Positions 18,294 to 26,968 of a DNA stretch of 64,000 nt are shown here, piece by piece. Below the pieces are notes generated by a model. That model was given only the letters and a program-made list of their open reading frames with translations, had not been told where the DNA came from and ran no database searches. Both the position numbers and the translations under genes were made by a program. Every line of letters starts with the position of its first letter. Positions within the stretch are counted from its first letter, which is position 1. The stretch spans positions 108,403 through 172,402 of the forward strand of contig JAWKKA010000003.1 in NCBI GenBank assembly GCA_041393495.1, read 5' to 3'. The DNA comes from RHKX01 sp041393495 (GTDB lineage Bacteria; Actinomycetota; Thermoleophilia; Solirubrobacterales; 70-9).

Positions 18294-18299
18294 ATCGTA
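18294..18299 (-). promoter_or_regulatory. -10 box TACGAT, leaderless start of the GH26-like gene
   Basis: TACGAT ends 7 nt before the GTG at 18286, so transcription would begin at or next to the start codon. No Shine-Dalgarno is present. Confidence 0.5.
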
Positions 18300-18397
18300 G
18301 GGCTGACGCCATGGCCGTACTGCGAGATCGGTTGCAGCGGCTCGGGGTAGAGTCGATCCCGCGGCGGCGCCGGGTCGGCGCCGCGATCGGGGCAACG

Positions 18398-21349
18398 ATG
18401 TCGACATTCAGCGATCTCATCACCTCCCCGGCGAGCCGGCTGGCCGACGTCGCCCAGAACGCGCTCGAGGTCGCGCGGTTCGGCGGCTTCGAGACCGGCG
18501 AAGAGCCCTCGCCCTACGAGGTCGTCGCAACCGGGCCCGTCTACCGGCTGCGCCGCTACTTCCCGCCCGGGCCGGGCGCCGCGGCCGGGCGGCCGGCGAT
18601 CCTGCTGGTGCCGCCGATGATGCTCGCGGCAGACGTCTACGACGTCGCGCCCTCGACGAGCGCGGTCGGCATCCTCGCCGCCGCCGGCGTCGATCCCTGG
18701 GTGGTCGACTTCGGGGCGCCCGAGCACGAGGCGGGCGGGCTCGAGCGCTCGCTCAACGACCACGTGCTGGCGATCGACGAGGCGGTCGACCGGGTTCGCG
18801 AGGCGACCGGGCACGATGCGATCCACATCGGTGGCTACTCGCAGGGCGGGATGTTCTGCTACCAGGTGGCGGCCTACCGGCGCTCGGCGGGGATCGACTC
18901 GATCGTCGCCTTCGGCAGCCCGGTCGACACGCGCGGCACGCTCAGCTTCGGACTTCCCGATCAGGCGGCGCTCGCCGCCGCCTCGTTCCTCGCCGAGCAC
19001 GTCTTCGCCACCTCCGGCGTGCCCGCCTGGATGAGCCGCACGGTCTTCCGGCTGCTCGATCCCGCGAAGACGGCCCGGCAGCGGCTCGACTTCCTGCGCC
19101 AGCTCCACGACCGCGAGGCGCTGCTGCCCCGTGAGCGCCAGCGCCGATTCCTCGAGGCCGAGGGGTGGGTCGCCTGGCCGGGACCGGCCCTCGCCGACGT
19201 GATCCGCCAGTTCGGGGTCCACAACCGGCTCGTCTCGGGCGGCTTCACGATCGAGGACCGGCTGGTGACGCTGGCCGACATGACCAACCCGGTGCTCGCC
19301 TTCGTCGGCACCAACGACGAGATCGCGCCGGCGCGGTCGGTCCGCGCCGCGCGCTGGGCCGCGCCGCGCGCCGACATCTTCGAAGCCGCGCTGCCCGTCG
19401 GCCACTTCGGCCTCGTCGTCGGCTCGGTCGCGGTCGAGCGGACCTGGCCGACGGTCGCGGCCTGGCTGCACTGGCGAGCCGGCGACGGCGAGCTGCCGGA
19501 GGGGATCGAGCGGATCGACGAGCCCGCTGCGCAGCCGGACGATCACGGCGGCCCCCGGCTCGCCGGCGCCGAGCTGGCGCTCGGAGCCGGCATCGGCACC
19601 GTCCAGGCCCTCGCCGGCGCCGTCGCCGGGGCGACCCGGACCCTGCGCGAGATCGTCGGCGAGCGCGGTCCGCTCGACCAGCTCAACCGGCTCGGCCGGG
19701 TCAATCCCCAGACCCGGATCTCGTTCGGCCTGCTGCTCGACGAGCGCGCCGCCGAGGAGCCGGACGACATCGTCCTGCTCTTCGAGGACCGCGGCCACAG
19801 CTACGCCGCGGTCAAGCGCCGGGTCGACAACGTCGTTCGCGGCCTGCTCGAGATCGGCGTTCGCCAGGGCGAGCACGTCGGCGTGCTGATGCAGACCCGT
19901 CCGAGCGCCCTGACGATCGTCGCCGCCCTGAATCGGCTCGGCGCGGTCGCGGTGCTGATGCGCCCCGACGGCGATGCCGCCCGTGAGGCGGAGCTCGGTC
20001 GCGTCCGCCGGATCGTCTCCGACCCGCCGAACGGCGAGGCGGCCGCGGCGGCGACCGGCTTGCAGGTCTACGTGCTCGGCGGCGGTGGCGAGGAGCGCGA
20101 GCTGCCGCGCGGGCTGATCGACATGGAGCGAATCGATCCCGACGCGGTCGAGGTGCCCGCCTGGTACGAGCCGAACCCGGGCCGGGCCGGCGATATCGCT
20201 TTCATCCTCTTCGCCGGCAGCGGCGCGCGGACGCTCACGAACCGGATCACGAACGGGCGCTGGGCGCTCTCGGCCTTCGGGACCGCCTCCTCGGCGTCGC
20301 TGACCCGCAGCGACACCGTCTACAGCGCCAGCCCCGTCTATCACCCCTCGGCGCTCTTGATGAGCGTCGGCGGCGCGGTTGCGAGCGGCGCCCGGCTCGC
20401 GGTCGGGTCGCGGTTCGAGCCGGCGATCTTCTGGGACGAGGTGCGCCGCTACGGAACGACGATCGTCTCCTACACCTGGGCGATGATGGAGGAGATCGCC
20501 GCGGCGCCGCCGAACCCCGGCGAGCGCCATCACCCGGTCCGCCTGTTCATGGGGTCGGGGATGCCGCGCGGTCTGTGGAAGCGGCTCAGCGAGCGCTTCG
20601 CGCCCGCCCGCGTGCTCGAGTTCTACGCCTCGACCGAGGGCGATGCCGTGATCGTCAACGTCAGCGGCAACAAGGCCGGCTGCAAGGGTCGACCGCTGCC
20701 CGGTAGCGCCGAGGTTCGGGTCGCCGCCTACGACCCGCTCGACCGCGGCCTGATCCTCGGCGACAACGGGTTCGCGATCGAGTGCGCGCGCAACGACCCG
20801 GGGATGCTGCTCGCCCGCGTTCGCTTCGACGCGATCGGGATGAGCGAGGGGATCCTCCGCGGCGTCTTCGAGCCCGGCGACGCCTGGCTCGAGACGGGCG
20901 ACATCTTCGTCGTCGACAGCGACGGTGACTTCTGGCTGGTCGACCACGTGCCGTCGATCATCCGTGCCTCCTCGGGGGCTGTCTTCTCGGGGCCGATCCG
21001 GGACGCGCTCGGCGACGTCCCGGCGGTCGCGCTCGCCGTCGCCTACGGCGTCGCGCGCGCCGACGGCACCGAGGTCCCGTGCGCCGCGGTCACCCTCCGC
21101 GAGGGCCACGACCTCGACATCCACGAGGTCGAGGCGGCGCTCGCCGACCTCGGCGACGCCGGGATCCCCTCGGTCCTCCGGATCGTCGAGCGGATCCCGC
21201 TGACTACCTGGTACCGGCCGATCACCGGGCCGCTCGTGGCTGAGGGCCTGCCGATGCCGACGAGCCCGCCAACCGCCTGGTACTGGGACCCGCGCAAGGG
21301 CGGCTACCGACGGATGAGCAAGGCCGGCCGCGAGCGGCTGCTGCGCTGA
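18398..21349 (+). CDS. Alpha/beta-hydrolase (PhaC-like) fused to acyl-CoA synthetase
   Basis: 983 residues. Residues about 40-360 form an alpha/beta hydrolase related to PHA synthase: HIGGYSQGGMFCYQ (Ser nucleophile where PhaC has Cys), FVGTNDEIAPARSV (Asp) and LPVGHFGLVVG (His). Residues about 450-970 form an AMP-binding domain: FAGSGAR in place of the usual glycine-rich P-loop, EFYASTEGDAV (A5) and ETGDIF (A7). The ligase should activate a fatty acid as acyl-AMP/CoA and the hydrolase may act on the same or a related ester. The loop lacks the usual TSGTTG wording, so ligase activity is less certain. ATG 18398 follows a weak GGGG. Confidence 0.82.
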   Translation: MSTFSDLITSPASRLADVAQNALEVARFGGFETGEEPSPYEVVATGPVYRLRRYFPPGPGAAAGRPAILLVPPMMLAADVYDVAPSTSAVGILAAAGVDPWVVDFGAPEHEAGGLERSLNDHVLAIDEAVDRVREATGHDAIHIGGYSQGGMFCYQVAAYRRSAGIDSIVAFGSPVDTRGTLSFGLPDQAALAAASFLAEHVFATSGVPAWMSRTVFRLLDPAKTARQRLDFLRQLHDREALLPRERQRRFLEAEGWVAWPGPALADVIRQFGVHNRLVSGGFTIEDRLVTLADMTNPVLAFVGTNDEIAPARSVRAARWAAPRADIFEAALPVGHFGLVVGSVAVERTWPTVAAWLHWRAGDGELPEGIERIDEPAAQPDDHGGPRLAGAELALGAGIGTVQALAGAVAGATRTLREIVGERGPLDQLNRLGRVNPQTRISFGLLLDERAAEEPDDIVLLFEDRGHSYAAVKRRVDNVVRGLLEIGVRQGEHVGVLMQTRPSALTIVAALNRLGAVAVLMRPDGDAAREAELGRVRRIVSDPPNGEAAAAATGLQVYVLGGGGEERELPRGLIDMERIDPDAVEVPAWYEPNPGRAGDIAFILFAGSGARTLTNRITNGRWALSAFGTASSASLTRSDTVYSASPVYHPSALLMSVGGAVASGARLAVGSRFEPAIFWDEVRRYGTTIVSYTWAMMEEIAAAPPNPGERHHPVRLFMGSGMPRGLWKRLSERFAPARVLEFYASTEGDAVIVNVSGNKAGCKGRPLPGSAEVRVAAYDPLDRGLILGDNGFAIECARNDPGMLLARVRFDAIGMSEGILRGVFEPGDAWLETGDIFVVDSDGDFWLVDHVPSIIRASSGAVFSGPIRDALGDVPAVALAVAYGVARADGTEVPCAAVTLREGHDLDIHEVEAALADLGDAGIPSVLRIVERIPLTTWYRPITGPLVAEGLPMPTSPPTAWYWDPRKGGYRRMSKAGRERLLR

Positions 21350-21548
21350 CCGTCCAGGGGACGCTCCGGCCGGCCGCCGCGCTCGGCGCGCAGCCGGCGC
21401 CACGCCGCCGGGGTGCCCGCCGCCGGCATATCGGCGCCAGGCGCCCCAGCGCCGGCGACGGCGTGAGCCCGGGGGGCGGCGGGACGCCGGCCGCGGCGCG
21501 AGCCCGGCGACGGCGTCAGCCCGGGGGCGCACCCGGGTCCTCCTTCCC

Positions 21549-21554
21549 TACCCT
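21549..21554 (+). promoter_or_regulatory. -10 box TACCCT, leaderless start of the LMW phosphatase
   Basis: TACCCT ends 7 nt before the ATG at 21562, and no ribosome-binding site is seen. The rest of the 212-bp gap (21350-21561) is extremely GC-rich, with short imperfect repeats of GCGCC/GGCGAC type and nothing recognisable. Confidence 0.5.
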
Positions 21555-21561
21555 CCGTGCC

Positions 21562-22050
21562 ATGCGGATCCTGTTCGTCTGCCTCGGCAACATCTGCCGC
21601 TCGCCGACGGCCGAGGGCGTGTTGCGGCACCGGCTCGCCGAGGCCGGCCTCGATGGCGAGGTCGAGGTCGACAGCGCCGGCACCGGCGACTGGCACGTCG
21701 GCAACCCCCCGGACCGGCGCGCGGCCGCGGCAGCCGCGGGGCGCGGGATCACGCTCGCCGGCAGCGCCCGGCAGATCGAGGCATTCCACTTCGATGATTT
21801 CGACCTGATCGTCGCGATGGACCACCAGAACCTCGCCGATCTGCGCCTGATCGCGCCGCACGCCGCGGCGGAAGGGAAGCTGCGCCTGCTCCGCGAGTTC
21901 GACCCGCTCGCGGTCGCGTCCGGCGAGCTCGAGGTTCCCGACCCCTACTTCGGCGGGGCCAACGGCTTCGAGGAGGTCCTCGACATCGTCGAGCGCGCCT
22001 GCGCCGGGCTGATCGCCGAGATCCGCTCCGCGCCGGCGGCCGGCGGGTGA
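21562..22050 (+). CDS. Low-molecular-weight phosphotyrosine phosphatase family protein
   Basis: 162 residues. The catalytic loop CLGNICRS (Cys7, Arg13) sits at the N-terminus, and the general acid Asp is in VPDPYFGG. This fits the LMW-PTP family. The ATG at 21562 is set by the leaderless -10 box; longer frames upstream are low-complexity. It is 19 bp from a fructosamine-kinase-family gene. In bacteria that pair has been tied to removal of sugar adducts from proteins, with some LMW-PTP homologues acting on phospho-ribulosamine rather than phosphotyrosine. Confidence 0.92.
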   Translation: MRILFVCLGNICRSPTAEGVLRHRLAEAGLDGEVEVDSAGTGDWHVGNPPDRRAAAAAAGRGITLAGSARQIEAFHFDDFDLIVAMDHQNLADLRLIAPHAAAEGKLRLLREFDPLAVASGELEVPDPYFGGANGFEEVLDIVERACAGLIAEIRSAPAAGG

Positions 22051-22069
22051 GCGCCGGGAGACGACGTTC

Positions 22070-22963
22070 TTGAGCGGGGAGGCGACGATCGCGGCGGCCG
22101 GCCGCGCCGTCGGCGCCCCGATCGAGCGGGCGCGGCGGGTCGTCGGCGGCGACATCAACGAGGCCTGGCAGCTCGTCTTCGCGGACGGGTCCGAGGCGTT
22201 TCTGAAGAGTCGCCCCGACGCCCGCCCCGGCGAGTACGAGCTCGAGGCCGCCGGGCTCGCGTGGCTGGGCGAGCCCGGCGGCGGGCTGGCGGTCCCGGAG
22301 GTGCTGGCGGTCGTCGACGAGCATGATGTCCGCGGGCTCGTCCTCGGCTGGGTCGATGAAGGCCGACTCGACGACGGCGGGGAGGAGCTGCTCGGCTCCG
22401 GCCTCGCGCGGATCCACGCCGCCGGCGCTCCCCGCTTCGGGGCGCTGCCGCCGGGGGCGCCGGATGTGCCGCTGCGCTTCGGCGGCGTCGAGCTCCCGGC
22501 CGCCCCCCTCCCCGACGGGGCCCCGTGGGCGGACCACTACGCGACGCGGATCGACGCGCTCAGCGCCGCGGCTGGCCGGCTCGGGCGGATCGATGATTCG
22601 GCCGCCGCAGCCGTCGCTGCGGTCGTCGAGCGGATGGCGTCGCTCGCCGGCCCTGAGGAGCCGCCGGCCCGCGTCCACGGCGACCTCTGGAGCGGCAACG
22701 TCCTCGCCGCAGCCGACGGGCGGCCGTGGCTGATCGATCCCGCCGCTCACGGCGCTCACCGCGAGATCGACCTGGCGATGCTGCGCCTGTTCGGGACCGT
22801 CTCGGCCCGCACGCTCGCCGCCTACGAGGAGGTCAGGCCGCTCGCTCCCGGCCACGAGGAGCGGATCCGGCTCTGGCAGCTCCAGCCGCTGCTCGTCCAC
22901 GCGATCCTGTTCGGGGGCGGCTACGGCGCCGCCGCCGGCCGCGCCGCCGCCCTTTACGCCTGA
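22070..22963 (+). CDS. Fructosamine/ribulosamine-3-kinase family protein
   Basis: 297 residues. The aminoglycoside-kinase-like fold shows HGDLWSGN (catalytic loop), LIDPAAHGAHREIDLAML (metal-binding Asp region of FN3K) and an N-terminal VGGDINEAWQL in place of the usual nucleotide loop. It phosphorylates ketoamine sugars on lysines at O3, making them unstable and so repairing glycated proteins. TTG 22070 has GGGAG upstream. It is translated right after the LMW phosphatase, supporting a shared pathway. Confidence 0.88.
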   Translation: MSGEATIAAAGRAVGAPIERARRVVGGDINEAWQLVFADGSEAFLKSRPDARPGEYELEAAGLAWLGEPGGGLAVPEVLAVVDEHDVRGLVLGWVDEGRLDDGGEELLGSGLARIHAAGAPRFGALPPGAPDVPLRFGGVELPAAPLPDGAPWADHYATRIDALSAAAGRLGRIDDSAAAAVAAVVERMASLAGPEEPPARVHGDLWSGNVLAAADGRPWLIDPAAHGAHREIDLAMLRLFGTVSARTLAAYEEVRPLAPGHEERIRLWQLQPLLVHAILFGGGYGAAAGRAAALYA

Positions 22964-22975
22964 GCCGGGTGGAGC

Positions 22976-22981
22976 TACCGT
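22976..22981 (+). promoter_or_regulatory. -10 box TACCGT, leaderless start of the GNAT gene
   Basis: TACCGT ends 6 nt before the GTG at 22988, in a 24-bp intergenic gap where a separate promoter would otherwise not be expected. Confidence 0.45.
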
Positions 22982-22987
22982 CCCCCC

Positions 22988-23749
22988 GTGACGCGGGAGG
23001 AGCTGCGACGGAGGGTGCTCGAGGGCCTCGAGGTCGAGGTGGCCCTGTTCGGAGGCTGCTCCGAGGAGACGTCGGTGATCCGGGCGCCGGGGGTCGTCGC
23101 GTCGGTCTCGCCGCCGACGCCCGATCGCTCGATCTTCAACTCGGTCGTGGCCAGCGGCGCCGAGGCGCTCGCGCGGGCGGCCGACGCGCTCGCCGCCGCC
23201 TATGCGAGTGCCGGCGTCCGTGCCTGGACCGTCTGGGTGCCCGACGACGACCGCCGTAGCGCCGAGCTGCTCGCAGGGCGCGGCCACGTCCTCGACGGCG
23301 CGCCGCGGTCGATGGCGCTGGAGTTGACCGATCTGCGTCCGATCGCGCCACCCGATGGCGTCGGTCTCGCCGCCGGCGACATGCCGACGATCGGCGCGAT
23401 CAACGACCGCGCCTACGGGATCGATGGACCGGGCTGGGCGAGCACGATGAGCCGACAGCCCGACCTGCCGATCGATTCCGCCGTCGCCATCGCCGGCGGC
23501 GAGGCGGTCGCCTGCGCCGCCGTCCTCGACCGCGACGACGACGCCTGCGTGACCGCCGTCGCGACGCTGCCCGGGCACCGCGGCCGGGGCATCGCCGGCG
23601 CGCTGATCAGCAGCCTGCTCGCGAGCGCGGGCGAGCGCGGCGTCGCCACGGCCAGCCTCCAGGCGAGCGGCGCGGGAGCTCCCCTCTACGAGCGGCTCGG
23701 GTTCATCGACGTCGGCTTCATCGAGCTCTGGGAGCGGCGCGAGGGCTGA
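22988..23749 (+). CDS. GNAT-family N-acetyltransferase
   Basis: 253 residues. The C-terminal half is a GNAT fold: VTAVATLPGHRGRGIAGALIS is the acetyl-CoA loop (RGRGIA) and GAPLYERLGFIDVG the closing strand. The N-terminal half looks like a degenerate second GNAT domain. Substrate unknown. It lies between the deglycation pair and rlmN, all on the same strand. Confidence 0.82.
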   Translation: MTREELRRRVLEGLEVEVALFGGCSEETSVIRAPGVVASVSPPTPDRSIFNSVVASGAEALARAADALAAAYASAGVRAWTVWVPDDDRRSAELLAGRGHVLDGAPRSMALELTDLRPIAPPDGVGLAAGDMPTIGAINDRAYGIDGPGWASTMSRQPDLPIDSAVAIAGGEAVACAAVLDRDDDACVTAVATLPGHRGRGIAGALISSLLASAGERGVATASLQASGAGAPLYERLGFIDVGFIELWERREG

Positions 23750-23765
23750 TGGCAGACTCCCGGTC

Positions 23766-24755
23766 GTGGATCTGAACCGACTTGACCAGCTCCTCGACGA
23801 ACGCGACGAGCCCTCGTTCCGTGCCACCCAGGTGTGGGAGTGGCTCGCCGGCGGCGCCCGCTCCTACGCCGAGATGACGAACCTGCCACGGGCTCTGCGC
23901 GAGGGCCTCGAGGCGGAGCTGCCGATCTCGACCCTCGACGTCGTCCGCGAGGTCCGCTCGGTCGACGGCACCCGCAAGGCGCTCTTCGAGACGGCCGACG
24001 GACGGCCGATCGAGGCGGTGCTGATGAGCTACCGCGACGGGCGTCGCTCGCTCTGCCTGTCGAGCCAGTCCGGTTGTCCGCTGACCTGCAGCTTCTGCGC
24101 CACCGGTCGGATGGCCTTCGGCCGCAACCTGACCGCCGCGGAGATCCTCGACCAGGCGCTCCACTTCCGGCGCCGCGGCGCGGTCAACCACGCGGTGTTC
24201 ATGGGGATGGGCGAGCCGCTGATGAACCTCGACGCGGTCCTCGCCGCCTGCGAGCGCCTCCCGTCGATCGGCATCTCGACCGCGCACACGACGATCTCGA
24301 CGGTCGGCTGGGTGCCCGGGATCGAGCGGCTCGCGACCGAGGGGCCGCGGGTGCGGCTGGCGCTCTCGCTGCATGCCGCGGAGGGCGACGTTCGCAGCGC
24401 CCTGATGCCGGTCAACGACCGCTATCCGATCCCCGAGGTGATCGAGGCCTGCCGGCGCTGGCGCGCGGCCCGCAACCGCCGCGTCTTCATCGAATACCTG
24501 ATGCTCGCCGGCGTCAACGACGACCCCGAGCAGGCGGTCGTCCTCAGCGAGGTCCTCGAGCCCCACGACGCCTTCAAGGTCAACCTGATCCCGTTCAACC
24601 CGACGCCGGGCGAGCTCACCGGCTCATCGGCGGATGCGATCGACGCCTTCCGCGCAGCCCTGATCGCCCGTGGCATTCCGGCGACGGTGCGGCTCACCCG
24701 CGGGCGCGACATCGCCGCCGCCTGCGGCCAGCTCGCCGCTCAGCGCGCCGCCTGA
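23766..24755 (+). CDS. rlmN: 23S rRNA/tRNA adenine-C2 methyltransferase RlmN
   Basis: 329 residues. The radical-SAM Cys motif is SGCPLTCSFCATG, the GMGEPLMN SAM-binding stretch follows, and AAACGQLA carries the methyl-accepting Cys of RlmN/Cfr. It methylates A2503 of 23S rRNA and A37 of some tRNAs. The GTG at 23766 lies 16 bp after the GNAT stop. It reads as RlmN rather than Cfr because of overall wording and housekeeping context. Confidence 0.93.
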   Translation: MDLNRLDQLLDERDEPSFRATQVWEWLAGGARSYAEMTNLPRALREGLEAELPISTLDVVREVRSVDGTRKALFETADGRPIEAVLMSYRDGRRSLCLSSQSGCPLTCSFCATGRMAFGRNLTAAEILDQALHFRRRGAVNHAVFMGMGEPLMNLDAVLAACERLPSIGISTAHTTISTVGWVPGIERLATEGPRVRLALSLHAAEGDVRSALMPVNDRYPIPEVIEACRRWRAARNRRVFIEYLMLAGVNDDPEQAVVLSEVLEPHDAFKVNLIPFNPTPGELTGSSADAIDAFRAALIARGIPATVRLTRGRDIAAACGQLAAQRAA

Positions 24756-24781
24756 GCCGCCCGCTCACCCCCGGACGGGCA

Positions 24782-24805
24782 GCGGGCCGGGCCCACCGTG
24801 CCCGC
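24782..24805. terminator. Hairpin between convergent rlmN and cyclophilin genes
   Basis: GCGGGC-N12-GCCCGC (24782-24787 with 24800-24805) lies in the 54-bp convergent gap. There is no T-run, so termination is only suggested by position. Confidence 0.35.
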
Positions 24806-24809
24806 AGCC

Positions 24810-25265
24810 TCAGTCGAGCTCGATCCGCTCGATCACCTGTGGCTCGACCGGGCGGTCGCCGGGCCCGGTCTCGGTTCCCTCGATCGCGTCGACCGCCTCC
24901 ATCCCGGCGACGACCCGGCCGAAGACGGTGTGCTTGCCGTCGAGCCAGGAGGCCGACTCGGTGGTGACGATGAAGAACTGCGAGCCGTTCGTGTTCGGAC
25001 CGGCGTTGGCCATCGCGAGGGCGCCGCGAACGACCTTGTGGTCGTTGATCTCGTCCTCGAAGGTGTATCCGGGGCCGCCGGTGCCGGTGCCTTCGGGGCA
25101 GCCGCCCTGAATCATGAAGTCGGCGATCACCCGGTGGAAGACGAGGTCGTCGTAGAAGCCCTCGGAGGCGAGCGTACGGAAGTTCCCGACCGTCTTCGGC
25201 GCGTCGTCGTCGAAGAGCTCGAGCTGGATCGGACCTGCGTTGGTGTGCATGGTGGCGTTGGACAT
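24810..25265 (-). CDS. Cyclophilin-type peptidyl-prolyl isomerase
   Basis: 151 residues, cytosolic (no signal). VFHRVIADFMIQGGCPEGTG holds the catalytic Arg/Phe region; ANAGPNTNGSQFFIVT and HTVFGRVVAGMEAVD complete the cyclophilin core. It accelerates proline isomerisation during folding. The ATG at 25265 has TAGTGT (25273-25278) 7 nt upstream and no Shine-Dalgarno. Confidence 0.95.
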   Translation of the reverse strand: MSNATMHTNAGPIQLELFDDDAPKTVGNFRTLASEGFYDDLVFHRVIADFMIQGGCPEGTGTGGPGYTFEDEINDHKVVRGALAMANAGPNTNGSQFFIVTTESASWLDGKHTVFGRVVAGMEAVDAIEGTETGPGDRPVEPQVIERIELD

Positions 25266-25272
25266 GGCGCGA

Positions 25273-25278
25273 ACACTA
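25273..25278 (-). promoter_or_regulatory. -10 box TAGTGT, leaderless start of the cyclophilin gene
   Basis: On the minus strand TAGTGT ends 7 nt before the ATG at 25265. Confidence 0.45.
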
Positions 25279-25366
25279 GACGCTCGATGCGGGCTCCCAC
25301 GCGTGGCCGACGGCGCCCGTCCGGCCCGCGACTTTCCCGCGTGTGCGATGTTGCAGCCTCACGGAC

Positions 25367-26920
25367 GTGACCGCAGGGCAGAAAACCGCAGCGGGGGGCG
25401 GGCGGCGTACCGCCGCGATCGCCGCCTGCATGCTGGCGGCCGTCGTCCTGATCGCCGGGTCCGGGGATCGCGCCGGCGTCGCTGCGGGCGCGGCGAGCGC
25501 GACCGCGCCCCCCAACATCGTCGTGATCATGACCGACGATCAGGCCCGCTCGACGATGTCGGCGGAGGTGATGCCGAACCTCTACGCGAAGATCATCGCC
25601 GGCGGGACCTCGTTCAGCGACTACATCGTCACGACGCCGCTCTGCTGCCCGTCGCGGGCGGGCTTCATGACCGGGCAGTACGGCCACAACAACGGCGTCC
25701 TTCAAAACAGCTATCCGGACCTGAGGCACAAGCGTCAGGTCCTCGCCTCCTGGCTGCGGAGGAGCGGCTACCGGACCGCGCACGTCGGCAAGTTCCTGAA
25801 CGGCTACGAGACGCAGGACAAGCCGCAGACCGTCGCCCCCGGCTGGGACCTCTGGTTCACCCAGCTCGAGAAGCGCAAGTACTACGACTGGAAGGCCTCC
25901 CTGAACGGCGACGTGGTCCGCTTCGGCGACGGCGACGCCGACAACGTCACCGCCGTGACCTCCCGCTATGCGGCCAGGTGGGCGGCCAGGCTCGCGCGCC
26001 AGAAGGACCCGTTCTTCCTCCAGGTCGACTACTACGCGCCCCACACCGCGCCCGGCCGCGATGCGTCATGCCCGTCATCGCCGAAGCCCGAGGCCGAGGA
26101 CATGGGCCGGTTCGCGAACGTGCCGTTGCCGCAGCCGCCGAGCTTCAACCAGGACGATGTCAGCGAGATGCCCTCGTTCATCCGCAACCGGCCGCAGCTC
26201 TCGGCCGATGCGGTCGCGATGATCACCGAGCACTACCGTTGCTCGCTCGAGTCGCTGTACGGCGTCGATCGCGGCATCGGCGCGATCTGGGATGCGATCG
26301 GCGCCGCCGGCGAGAACCGCCGGACGGTCTATCTGTTCACCTCCGACAACGGCTTCTTCTTCGGCGAGCACCGGATCCTCAAGGGCAAGCCGTACCCGTA
26401 CGAGGAGAACATCCGGATGCCGCTGACGATCCGGGTCCCGCCGCGCTTCCGCGGCGGCGCGCCGCTGGTCGCGACCTCCGGCGCGCCGGCGGCCAACATC
26501 GACGTCGCGCCGACCCTGCTCGAGCTCGCCGGCGCCGCGCCGTGCCTGGGCCGGGCCAGGTGCAGGACGCTGGACGGACGCTCGCTGATGCCGGTGATCG
26601 ACGGCAGCGGCGGCTTTCCGGCCACGCGCGGGATCGCGCTCGAGCGTTACAGCTGCGACTTCCGCGGCGTCCGCTGGGACCGCAAGGTCCTCGTCCAGTA
26701 CTCGGCGGCGAACACCTCGGGGTGCGTCCCCGGCGAGGCGGAGATGTATGACGTGGGCGTCGATCCCTTCCAGCTCCACGACCTGCTGCCGACGAGCGAG
26801 GGCACCCCGACCGACGAGCTGCGGCGCAAGCTCGCGCGGAAGACGCGTCGGCTCGGCAGCTGCGTCGGCATCCGCGGCCGCGACCCCAAGCCGCCGCCCG
26901 GCGTCCACTTCTGCGAGTAG
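25367..26920 (+). CDS. Secreted type I sulfatase
   Basis: About 517 residues. A hydrophobic N-terminal export segment (IAACMLAAVVLIAGS) precedes IVVIMTDDQ (metal site), and TTPLCCPSRAGFMTGQYGH is the sulfatase signature, where the first Cys of CCPSR is the residue turned into formylglycine. FTSDNGFFFGEH supplies further metal ligands. It hydrolyses a sulfate ester outside the membrane. It needs a formylglycine-generating enzyme, not found here. GTG 25367 is chosen, with GTG 25343 as the alternative. Confidence 0.88.
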   Translation: MTAGQKTAAGGGRRTAAIAACMLAAVVLIAGSGDRAGVAAGAASATAPPNIVVIMTDDQARSTMSAEVMPNLYAKIIAGGTSFSDYIVTTPLCCPSRAGFMTGQYGHNNGVLQNSYPDLRHKRQVLASWLRRSGYRTAHVGKFLNGYETQDKPQTVAPGWDLWFTQLEKRKYYDWKASLNGDVVRFGDGDADNVTAVTSRYAARWAARLARQKDPFFLQVDYYAPHTAPGRDASCPSSPKPEAEDMGRFANVPLPQPPSFNQDDVSEMPSFIRNRPQLSADAVAMITEHYRCSLESLYGVDRGIGAIWDAIGAAGENRRTVYLFTSDNGFFFGEHRILKGKPYPYEENIRMPLTIRVPPRFRGGAPLVATSGAPAANIDVAPTLLELAGAAPCLGRARCRTLDGRSLMPVIDGSGGFPATRGIALERYSCDFRGVRWDRKVLVQYSAANTSGCVPGEAEMYDVGVDPFQLHDLLPTSEGTPTDELRRKLARKTRRLGSCVGIRGRDPKPPPGVHFCE

Positions 26921-26968
26921 CGCCGCACCGGCGCCCGTCCTGCCGTCGCGGGGTACGCTGGGCGTCCC

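Noticed and set aside
18287..21532. Upstream extension of the GH26-like frame by over 1000 codons on the minus strand
   Set aside because: It runs antisense through the hydrolase-ligase fusion gene. The GTG at 18286 with its -10 box and signal peptide is a far better start.
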